Below are positions 1 to 6,095 of a stretch of DNA of 8,345 bases, in pieces. Every line of letters begins with the position of its first letter. The stretch's first letter is position 1. The position numbers and the translations under genes are program-made. The notes under the pieces are model-generated. The model ran no database searches, was not told the origin of the DNA, and saw only the letters and a program-made list of their open reading frames with translations. This DNA comes from a bacterium. Its GTDB lineage: Bacteria; Patescibacteriota; Saccharimonadia; Saccharimonadales; HK-STAS-PATE-42. The stretch lies in the NCBI GenBank assembly GCA_029781075.1, contig JAKOXJ010000060.1, positions 1-8,345 of the forward strand, read 5' to 3'.

Positions 1-2
1 GT

Positions 3-1709
3 GCTAGTTTATTTACGGAGTTGAGTCTTGTTATTGCTATTGGTGCGATTGTCGCTGGCGTTATGCACCGCCTAAGGCAACCCCTGGTTATCGGATATAT
101 CCTAACTGGTCTATTGGTTGGCCCGGCATTTTTAAATATCATCCATGATGAAGCAACTTTTGGTGTTTTTGGGGTGATTGGGGTAGCTCTTTTGCTCTTT
201 ATTATAGGCCTGGAGCTGAATATAAAAGTTTTCCAACGCTTAGGTGATGTGGTTATTTCTACGACCGCTATACAGGTCAGCGCAGTCACTATAATTGGAA
301 TGCTAGCGAGCAAGCTACTTGGCTTTGGGAACATGGAGTCTTTTATTATGGGGCTTGGGTTGGCCCTAAGTAGCACTATTATCATAATTAAGATCTTTAA
401 TGATAAAAAGGAGACGACCCGATTATATGCCCAAGTGGCTATAGGAGTTTTAATATTACAGGATCTTGTTGCCACTGCCGGAAAGATTTTTATCTCTGCT
501 CAATCTGGAGATGATGGATCATTCTTAAGTATTCTCTTTTTGCTGACAAGGGGGGTGGCTGTGGCCGGATTGCTCTATTGGGCTAGCAAGGAAATTCTAC
601 CTAGGTTAACTAAAGAGCTGGAGAATTCAAAAGAGCTCCTTTTGCTCTTTGCCTTAGGATGGGGACTTGGTTTTGCGGTTTTATTTGAGAAGGTTGGCTT
701 TTCTGCTGAAATCGGGGCATTATTTGCAGGTATAAGTATGGCTTCGCTCCCCTTTAGCCACGAGGCTGGAGCCAGGCTTAAACCTCTGAGAGACTTCTTT
801 ATTGTCATATTCTTTATATCTTTAGGCCACAGTATTGTCCCGGGACAACTTTTTGGGGTGATTGTACCTGCAGTTGTTTTGAGCCTAGTAGTAGTCATTA
901 TCAAGCCCCTAACAGTTATGGCTGGTATGGGTTTTTCTGGATATACAAAAAGAGCTAGCTTTAAGACGGGTGTAGCTCTTGGGCAAGTTAGTGAGTTCTC
1001 TCTAGTATTTCTGTTTTCTGCCGTAACCTATGGCTTGGTTAGTGAACGTGCTAAATCGACAATAACTTTAGTTGCACTGATAACTTTTGCGGCTTCTACT
1101 TATATGATGAAGTATGATGACAGGTTGTTCGGCAAGCTTGAACATCATTTGAGGTTCTTCGAGAGAAAGACTACTAAGTTTGAGCAGAAGGCTGCCTCAC
1201 AGCGCTATTCTGTAGTATTGCTTGGCTATAGAAAAGGTGGCGCAGAATTTATTCGAACATTTACTAAGATGAAGAAGCGTTTTGTTGTGGTGGATTATGA
1301 CCCTGAAGTAATAGAAATGCTAGAGAGACAAAGCTTGAACCTGATATATGGAGATGTGACAGATCCAGAGATGACAGAGGAGATCCAGCTTGATTCTGCC
1401 AAGCTAATTGTTTCGACTATCTCCGACTTCAATACTAATGAATATCTTGCCCATTGGCTAACCAGTCATAACCCGGGGGCTGTATTTATCTGCGGAGCGG
1501 AAACCGCTAATGACGCGGCTGAACTATATTCTCATGGGGCCGCATATGTGATGATGCCTCACTTCATTGGGTCAGAGAAAATTGGTACATTCCTGCAAAA
1601 AAGTGGGCTTAGTAAGACTGAGTTTAAAAAGTTTAGAGAGAAACACCTCCAGCACTTAGAAACTTATTTTGCTGAGGAATTGAATGATAGTGTTACTGAA
1701 GAAGAGTAG
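3..1709 (+). CDS. Kef/CPA2-family cation:proton antiporter with RCK (TrkA-N) domain, 5'-truncated
   Basis: Integral membrane antiporter expected to exchange K+ or Na+ for protons, gated by a cytoplasmic nucleotide-binding domain. Residues are numbered from the TTG at 21. Residues 1-365 are about a dozen hydrophobic segments carrying CPA2 signatures: the RLRQP motif and GYILTGLLVGP near the N-terminus, GLALSSTIII (113-122), LQDLVA with the family Gln-Asp pair (Q147, D148), EIGALFAGISMA (230-241), FFIVIFFISLG (259-269) and GQVSEFSLVF (321-330). Residues 396-530 form a TrkA-N/RCK Rossmann fold with a glycine loop LLGYRKGGAEF and an acidic residue ending the second strand (VVVDYD). I see no TrkA-C domain. 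The frame is open to the left edge and encodes FTEL just before the TTG, as is typical of Kef N-termini, and the purine run directly abuts that TTG, so the true start lies outside the window. The family call is firm; the transported ion is not known. Confidence 0.93.
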   Translation, partial: ASLFTELSLVIAIGAIVAGVMHRLRQPLVIGYILTGLLVGPAFLNIIHDEATFGVFGVIGVALLLFIIGLELNIKVFQRLGDVVISTTAIQVSAVTIIGMLASKLLGFGNMESFIMGLGLALSSTIIIIKIFNDKKETTRLYAQVAIGVLILQDLVATAGKIFISAQSGDDGSFLSILFLLTRGVAVAGLLYWASKEILPRLTKELENSKELLLLFALGWGLGFAVLFEKVGFSAEIGALFAGISMASLPFSHEAGARLKPLRDFFIVIFFISLGHSIVPGQLFGVIVPAVVLSLVVVIIKPLTVMAGMGFSGYTKRASFKTGVALGQVSEFSLVFLFSAVTYGLVSERAKSTITLVALITFAASTYMMKYDDRLFGKLEHHLRFFERKTTKFEQKAASQRYSVVLLGYRKGGAEFIRTFTKMKKRFVVVDYDPEVIEMLERQSLNLIYGDVTDPEMTEEIQLDSAKLIVSTISDFNTNEYLAHWLTSHNPGAVFICGAETANDAAELYSHGAAYVMMPHFIGSEKIGTFLQKSGLSKTEFKKFREKHLQHLETYFAEELNDSVTEEE

Positions 1710-1727
1710 ATAATACTTAGCTGAGTC

Positions 1728-4454
1728 CTATGGTCCAGAGACCGTAATACTGTTCTCGGAGCTATAATAACCAGTATCCTGAACTACAACCTTAACGGTA
1801 TGTGAACCAGCTGGTATAGTTTGCTGATATACCCTAGTCCCTGGTGCTGCTGTTAGATTCTGAGTTAGATTTCCGTCTACGTACATTGATACTGTTTGGA
1901 GGGCATTTGTACCCTGTCCAAGAGTTACTGAGATATTATGTGGAGAACCTCCGGAAGCTGATATTCCTGGGATTGGTGGTTTGATGTCGGTACACTTATG
2001 GAAGTCGTCCGTGTTTTTAAGGTCATAGCCTTCGGCTTGGTACTCTACGTCATTATCGCTTGAACCGCGGACTCCGATTGCTTGAATCTTTTCTTTAGCT
2101 CCCTCTGGGGTACATTCTGTGGCGACTTTCTTAGAAATTCTATCCATTATAAATTCTTTGCCTGGGAGTGGCTTTGGTGCTTTGAACCAACTCTGGAACC
2201 AATCTGTTCGCCCATCTACTGTTAGTTTCTGAATACCAGCAGGACGCTCGAAGAAATCTTCTGATTTCCAACCTTTAAGCTGATAGACTTGCTTCATGAA
2301 ACTGGTGTAAATTGGACCAGTCATACGACTAGTGATGGCGTGCATACCACCGTGGTCACTTCTGTCTACAAGTACTCCTGTGGCGATCTTTGGGCTAAAG
2401 CCCATCATCCACCCCTCGGCATTACGGTTGGTTGTACCTGTTTTAGCACCGGTTTTAATTCCAGGAATTACGATATCTTTGTTGTTATGGCCAAACGTTC
2501 CGGATCTAGCATCATCGTCACTGAGAATGTCAGACATTAACCAGGCGATCTCCGGGTTTAGAGCCTGCTGACCTTTACTGTCCTTCCATTCGTCTAAAAC
2601 CTCTCCGGTACCTGTTTCGATTCTTAGGACTTTTGCTTGTTCTTTAGCCTTTCCTGCTCTCGCGAAAGTTGTGTAGGCATTTACGTGCTCCTCGAGCTTA
2701 ACCTCACAGCCTCCAAGAACTACGGCGATATTATAGCTTCGTCCTGCTGCTTTTGTGAGCTCACAAAGATCCTTGTCCCCCATTGCCTTAGCAAGCTGGA
2801 CAGTTGGCTCTACACCGGCCATCTCTATGGCTCTTAGGGCTGGAAGGTTTCTGGATTCTGGTAGTGCCTTTCTAATTGGCATAGGGCCTTTAAACTTGTT
2901 ATCAAAGTCGTTTGGAGAATAATCTCCTCCGTCTCCACCAAGTCCCTTCCAAGTCTTTGGAGTATCTAGGATTGTGCTTCCTGGGCCCCAGCTTGAGCTT
3001 TCCATGAGCTTTGAGTATGCAAATGGTTTAATACTACTTCCTGGTTGACGAGGCTCAGCTGCTTCGTTATATTGTCCGTAACCTTCATAGTGGAAGTCTC
3101 GACTGCCCACATAAGCTAGAACCTGCCCAGTTTCAACATCTTCAGACACCAGGGCAGCGTTATCACCTCCTCCGGCATCGATAGTCTTCATACCTTTAGC
3201 AACTGAGTCCTCTGCGATTTGTTGCATATCCCAGTCAAGGGTAGTAATAACTTTATAGCCACCGGTTTGAAGAGCCTTATTACCGAACTTATCTTCTAGT
3301 TCTTTTTGTACCTCTAGAACAAAGTGAGGAGCCTTAATTTCATCATATTGACCCTTTAGGGCAAGTTCCTTTGGCTGTATTTCGTCTAGTACAGCTGTAA
3401 CATCTATGGCATCAGCCTCCTGTTGAGTGATATATTTCAGATCAACCATACCTTTTAGGGCAACCTTCATTCTCGCTTCGAGTAGATCGGCTCTGAAAGA
3501 ATCTCTATATGGGTCATAGCGGGATGGACTCTGAGGGATTGCGGCAAGGAAGATTGACTCCCCTACGGTGAGATCTTTGGCATGCTTTGAGTCTCCGAAG
3601 TAACGCTGAGAGGCTCTCTCTACACCCGTAGCTGTTCCACCATAGTTATTTGAGTTTAGATATAGGGTTAGAATCTGATCTTTGTTATAAGTTCTTTCTA
3701 CTTCTATTGCTAATATTAGCTCTTTTAGCTTTCTAGATACACTTTTTTCAGTTGTTAGGAGTTCGTTCTTAACTAGCTGCTGAGTTATAGTAGATCCTCC
3801 TTGGCTTGTTGCATTACCTGTTGACCCATTCTTTACTGCCGCGCGCAACAAACCCTTAGGATCGAATCCTCTGTGACTATTGAACTTTCTGTCTTCAAGG
3901 GCAATGGTGGCATGTTTTATATTATCTGATATCTTATTGCTCTCTATGACGGTTCTGTCTTTTTGACCTTTTTGCTCCCATAATAACACCTGTCCAGTGC
4001 GGTCATAGTATTTTACCCCGCTGTTATTAATTCTATTGGCTATTTCTTCTGGTTTAAGTTTATTAAGGTCTTTTCTGTAGTATGCGAATAAACCGAATAC
4101 GAATAAACCGAATACAAGGATTCCAATACCAATAGCCTTGAGACTGAACATCAACCCTTCTCTAGAGAAGAGAAATTTGAAGAACCGCTTTGGATGGGCA
4201 TACCAGAGGGCTTTTTTAAATTTTCCAGCTGGCGGCTTACCAAGACCGGCTACGTTTGTGCTTCTTGATCTTGTGGATTGGCGAGAGTTTAGTAAGCCTC
4301 TTTTGGTTGGGCTCTTAGACTCTGGGCTGGCAAGATTCTTATAGGACAGTGATCCTGTTGTTGATTGGCTTTTTTTGGATACACTATTCAACCCGTTCTT
4401 GATGGATTTAGAAAGCTTATCTTTACTGGCCTTCAAACTGTTTTTATTGATCAT
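1728..4454 (-). CDS. Class A penicillin-binding protein (PBP1a-type, glycosyltransferase/transpeptidase)
   Basis: Bifunctional peptidoglycan synthase that polymerises lipid II and cross-links the strands outside the membrane. The 908 residues run in this order: a basic, Ser/Lys-rich cytoplasmic tail (1-100); one membrane anchor (about 103-125); a GT51 glycosyltransferase with EDRKFNSHRGFD (catalytic Glu187), QGGSTITQQLVKN (218-230), RKLKELILAIEVERTY (241-256) and IFLAAIPQSPSRYDP (301-315); a transpeptidase with SxxK at Ser473-Lys476, SRN at 534-536 and KTGTT at 671-675; and a tail (about 826-908) resembling an Ig-like beta-sandwich. All three transpeptidase motifs are intact. The only four cysteines (564, 583, 781, 821) are extracytoplasmic. 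The ATG is preceded by GGTGGGAA at 4461-4468 and by a consensus-like promoter inside the pbp-dnaN gap, so it can be transcribed independently of dnaN. It meets the antiporter gene tail-to-tail. The N-terminal tail is long for the family; the family itself is certain. Confidence 0.96.
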   Translation of the reverse strand: MINKNSLKASKDKLSKSIKNGLNSVSKKSQSTTGSLSYKNLASPESKSPTKRGLLNSRQSTRSRSTNVAGLGKPPAGKFKKALWYAHPKRFFKFLFSREGLMFSLKAIGIGILVFGLFVFGLFAYYRKDLNKLKPEEIANRINNSGVKYYDRTGQVLLWEQKGQKDRTVIESNKISDNIKHATIALEDRKFNSHRGFDPKGLLRAAVKNGSTGNATSQGGSTITQQLVKNELLTTEKSVSRKLKELILAIEVERTYNKDQILTLYLNSNNYGGTATGVERASQRYFGDSKHAKDLTVGESIFLAAIPQSPSRYDPYRDSFRADLLEARMKVALKGMVDLKYITQQEADAIDVTAVLDEIQPKELALKGQYDEIKAPHFVLEVQKELEDKFGNKALQTGGYKVITTLDWDMQQIAEDSVAKGMKTIDAGGGDNAALVSEDVETGQVLAYVGSRDFHYEGYGQYNEAAEPRQPGSSIKPFAYSKLMESSSWGPGSTILDTPKTWKGLGGDGGDYSPNDFDNKFKGPMPIRKALPESRNLPALRAIEMAGVEPTVQLAKAMGDKDLCELTKAAGRSYNIAVVLGGCEVKLEEHVNAYTTFARAGKAKEQAKVLRIETGTGEVLDEWKDSKGQQALNPEIAWLMSDILSDDDARSGTFGHNNKDIVIPGIKTGAKTGTTNRNAEGWMMGFSPKIATGVLVDRSDHGGMHAITSRMTGPIYTSFMKQVYQLKGWKSEDFFERPAGIQKLTVDGRTDWFQSWFKAPKPLPGKEFIMDRISKKVATECTPEGAKEKIQAIGVRGSSDNDVEYQAEGYDLKNTDDFHKCTDIKPPIPGISASGGSPHNISVTLGQGTNALQTVSMYVDGNLTQNLTAAPGTRVYQQTIPAGSHTVKVVVQDTGYYSSENSITVSGP

Positions 4455-4460
4455 AGTTTA

Positions 4461-4468
4461 TTCCCACC
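4461..4468 (-). promoter_or_regulatory. Ribosome binding site of the pbp gene
   Basis: The minus strand reads GGTGGGAA six bases before the ATG at 4454. It is an imperfect Shine-Dalgarno sequence, and it directly follows TGCGG, which can pair with CCGCA in the leader hairpin loop, so access to it may depend on leader folding. Confidence 0.5.
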
Positions 4469-4472
4469 GCAG

Positions 4473-4524
4473 AAAAAGAGTAATTCTATATGTAGGTGTT
4501 TTGCGGAAGAATTTATCTCTTTTT
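4473..4524 (-). repeat. Inverted repeat / stem-loop at the 5' end of the predicted pbp mRNA
   Basis: AAAAAGAG (4473-4480) is the exact reverse complement of CTCTTTTT (4517-4524), and inside it AATTCT (4482-4487) is complementary to AGAATT (4508-4513), leaving a 20-base loop. The predicted pbp transcript starts only a few bases before this structure. On the minus strand the loop contains CCGCA, complementary to TGCGG at 4467-4471 just beyond the stem, so an H-type pseudoknot touching the ribosome binding site is possible. The stem is AT-rich and probably only moderately stable. Its function is unknown; mRNA stabilisation or translational control are inferences. Confidence 0.55.
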
Positions 4525-4534
4525 GTATGTTTAG

Positions 4535-4564
4535 ATTATATAACAATATTAATATATCAAGCAA
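4535..4564 (-). promoter_or_regulatory. Sigma70-type promoter for pbp
   Basis: The minus strand has TTGCTT (4559-4564) and, after an 18-base spacer, a perfect TATAAT (4535-4540). The predicted transcription start is near 4528, giving a leader of about 74 nt. The -35 box matches the consensus at only three positions; the -10 box carries the call. It lies entirely within the 133-bp gap after dnaN. Confidence 0.6.
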
Positions 4565-4587
4565 AGTTTTTTTGTATAAATCAGAGA

Positions 4588-5718
4588 CTACGTGTTTAGT
4601 GGCATTATTAGGTGGATATGGCTAATACTTGAGTCTTTTTGACCATTAGGAGATATTACTAGTGGTGTGATACCTTGAGAAAAACGTATATCAAGAACAT
4701 CACTGTCAAAAGAGTTGAGGGATTCGAGTAAATATCTGGAATTAAGATTAATAGACCCTGTTGCATCTGTTGATACTGCTATTTGAGAGTGGTTCTCCCC
4801 TACCTGGTTTGCTACTGAATTAATAGTTAAGAGCTGATCTTCTTTATCTACCTGTAGAGATATTGTTCCAGCAGACTCTCTAGCAAAGAGGGCGGCCACT
4901 TTTACGGTCTGAAGAAGCTCTTCTTTATCTACCGAAAAGTTTATATCGCTTGATACTGGGATAAGATTTCTGTAGGCTGGGTAGTCGCCTGAGATTAGCC
5001 TGCTTATTATAGTTATATTCCCCAGAGTGAAACTTATTTGATCATCTTCTGCATATATTTGAATGGTCTCTGGATTTTGAGATTGAATTACTTTTTGTAC
5101 ATCCTGAATTGTTTGGCTTGGAACTATAAGATTCTCTAGAAGGTTTTTTACAGGCTTTATATTAATGGTTTGCTCAGCTAGTCTGTAACTGTCCGTAGCT
5201 ACAAGACAGAGAGTGTCTTCTGTCGGAGTATAAAGCAGAGTCCCTCCGAGTACCGGTCTTGTATCGTCCTTACTAGAAGTAAATGAGACGTTACCTATAG
5301 CTTCTTTTAGATCTGTCGTTAAGACTTCTATTTTATCCTCACTAGATATTGGAGGGATTGCAGGAAAATCTTCAGGATTTAAAATGTAGATAGTAGATTG
5401 ATGATTCTTTGTACTTAGTTTTAGTCTTAGGTTTTTACCCTCCTCTAAGGTGACTGTTTCATCTGATATAGACGATAGAAATTCTGTAGTTATTCTTGCT
5501 GGAACAGCGATAGATCCTGGGGAGATAATCTTTGCTGATAATTTTGAGAGTATAGCCTGGTTCAAGTTTGTAGAGGTAAGATTGAGAGCTGATGAGTCTT
5601 TATCTGCAACGATGAGGACAGAACTCAGGATAGGTAGTTCTGCATTTTGATGAGCGCCTCTAGACTCTAGCTGAAGGATACTTAGGAGTGATTGGCGATT
5701 TACTTCAATTTTTAACAT
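4588..5718 (-). CDS. dnaN: DNA polymerase III subunit beta (sliding clamp)
   Basis: Ring-shaped processivity clamp that tethers the replicative polymerase and recruits partner proteins through their clamp-binding peptides. At 376 aa it has the usual length for the family, with three structurally similar domains. Visible family signatures are SSKDDTRPVLGGTLL (148-162), ATDSYRLA (174-181, part of the partner-binding pocket), ISGDYPAYRNLIP (242-254) and the C-terminal HLIMPLNT (369-376). The canonical clamp terminus is close to MPMR followed by a hydrophobic residue; here it is MPLNT, so the outer edge of the pocket differs slightly. The ATG at 5718 has a purine-rich GAGAAGAGA about nine bases upstream (5728-5736). 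The gene lies downstream of dnaA in the same direction, the classic order, but is separated from it by the origin-like gap. I see no convincing terminator or dedicated promoter, although AT-rich DNA upstream could hide one. Confidence 0.96.
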   Translation of the reverse strand: MLKIEVNRQSLLSILQLESRGAHQNAELPILSSVLIVADKDSSALNLTSTNLNQAILSKLSAKIISPGSIAVPARITTEFLSSISDETVTLEEGKNLRLKLSTKNHQSTIYILNPEDFPAIPPISSEDKIEVLTTDLKEAIGNVSFTSSKDDTRPVLGGTLLYTPTEDTLCLVATDSYRLAEQTINIKPVKNLLENLIVPSQTIQDVQKVIQSQNPETIQIYAEDDQISFTLGNITIISRLISGDYPAYRNLIPVSSDINFSVDKEELLQTVKVAALFARESAGTISLQVDKEDQLLTINSVANQVGENHSQIAVSTDATGSINLNSRYLLESLNSFDSDVLDIRFSQGITPLVISPNGQKDSSISHIHLIMPLNT

Positions 5719-5727
5719 AGGGTTTTA

Positions 5728-5736
5728 TCTCTTCTC
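5728..5736 (-). promoter_or_regulatory. Ribosome binding site of dnaN
   Basis: The minus strand reads GAGAAGAGA nine bases before the ATG at 5718. It supports that start over later in-frame alternatives. Confidence 0.55.
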
Positions 5737-5829
5737 AATAAAGTTAAATTTAATTGTAGATGGTTAGTTTGCTAAATGTTAGTGAACTATTTTTTTGTTC
5801 CATAATTTTTCTTATTACTAATTTAAATA

Positions 5830-5841
5830 TAGTAGTAGTAG
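5830..5841 (+). promoter_or_regulatory. DnaA-trio element (four TAG triplets)
   Basis: The plus strand has TAG four times in tandem. Read 3' to 5' away from the adjacent DnaA box this is GAT repeated four times, the preferred DnaA-trio sequence that a DnaA filament grips on single-stranded DNA during origin melting. A CAT (5844-5842 read the same way) sits between it and the box and may act as a degenerate fifth trio. AT-rich DNA follows on the far side, as expected. Confidence 0.7.
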
Positions 5842-5845
5842 TACT

Positions 5846-5854
5846 TGTGGAAAG
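5846..5854 (-). promoter_or_regulatory. DnaA-box-like site adjacent to the trio element
   Basis: The minus strand reads CTTTCCACA, 7/9 to TTATCCACA with the core TCCACA intact. It ends four bases before the CTA run and is oriented so that a DnaA filament would extend onto the trios. Confidence 0.65.
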
Positions 5855-5915
5855 AGTGTCAAAAGTATGGCTAACAGGGTAACATCTAACAGCTATAGGG
5901 CTGAAATGATGAGGT

Positions 5916-5924
5916 TGTGGATTG
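5916..5924 (-). promoter_or_regulatory. DnaA-box-like site
   Basis: The minus strand reads CAATCCACA, 7/9 to TTATCCACA with the ATCCACA core complete. Same orientation as the trio-proximal box. Confidence 0.55.
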
Positions 5925-5926
5925 GG

Positions 5927-5946
5927 TGTGTTTAAAATGTGGGTAG
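5927..5946 (-). promoter_or_regulatory. Pair of weaker DnaA-box-like sites
   Basis: Two 9-mers on the minus strand, TTAAACACA (5927-5935) and CTACCCACA (5938-5946), each match TTATCCACA at seven positions. They are two bases apart and repeat roughly with the DNA helical turn, next to the site at 5916-5924. They may be low-affinity sites bound cooperatively. Confidence 0.4.
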
Positions 5947-5991
5947 GATTAAATAACGTTACTTTTTTAGCAACATCTGATATGTAAAAAA

Positions 5992-6000
5992 TGTGAACAA
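5992..6000 (-). promoter_or_regulatory. Weak DnaA-box-like site
   Basis: The minus strand reads TTGTTCACA, 7/9 to TTATCCACA. It is included because it shares orientation with the four other sites in this gap. Confidence 0.3.
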
Positions 6001-6095
6001 GTCTATTGATATGCACATTCATTCCACTTGTTTTAGACATGATTCTGCACATATTCAGAGATCCTTTTGGCCCTTTAATCAATTTTATGGTTTGC

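Larger units (their letters stand above)
5740..6000. other. oriC: Putative chromosomal origin oriC (unwinding side), dnaA-dnaN gap
   Basis: This part of the 377-bp space between dnaA and dnaN has no credible gene. Reading from dnaA towards dnaN, it holds several DnaA-box-like 9-mers, all in the same orientation (5992-6000, 5938-5946, 5927-5935, 5916-5924, 5846-5854), then a run of CTA triplets, then an AT-rich stretch (about 5740-5829) ending just before the dnaN ribosome binding site. The order box, trio, AT-rich unwinding region, dnaN is the same as at the Bacillus subtilis unwinding site. The boxes are 7/9 matches to TTATCCACA, so individual boxes are weak evidence; the co-oriented cluster with the trio run next to it is the argument. 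The window alone cannot prove origin function. Confidence 0.72.

Noticed and set aside
21..23. TTG at 21 as the start of the antiporter gene
   Set aside because: The frame stays open to the window edge and encodes the conserved FTEL just upstream. The purine-rich run directly abuts the TTG with no spacing.
575..904. Leftward open frame inside the antiporter gene
   Set aside because: Antisense shadow of a well-supported membrane protein, with no domain signature of its own.
1710..1727. Terminator in the gap between the convergent antiporter and pbp genes
   Set aside because: The 18 bp hold no stem of useful length and no T-run on either strand. Termination must occur inside the neighbouring genes or be factor-dependent.
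2289..2837. Rightward open frames inside pbp (also 4138-4344)
   Set aside because: Antisense shadows of a gene with intact catalytic motifs.
4473..4524. Bidirectional intrinsic terminator between dnaN and pbp
   Set aside because: The stem has A- and T-runs as its outer arms but is AT-rich with a 20-base loop, and it lies downstream of the pbp promoter, so a leader structure fits better. A weak terminator role cannot be fully excluded.
4365..4625. Rightward open frames across the pbp start and the pbp-dnaN gap
   Set aside because: They cover the promoter and leader of pbp in antisense, have no ribosome binding site and show no recognisable protein features.
5450..5650. Rightward open frame inside dnaN, and a similar one at 6274-6462 inside dnaA
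   Set aside because: Antisense shadows of certain genes.
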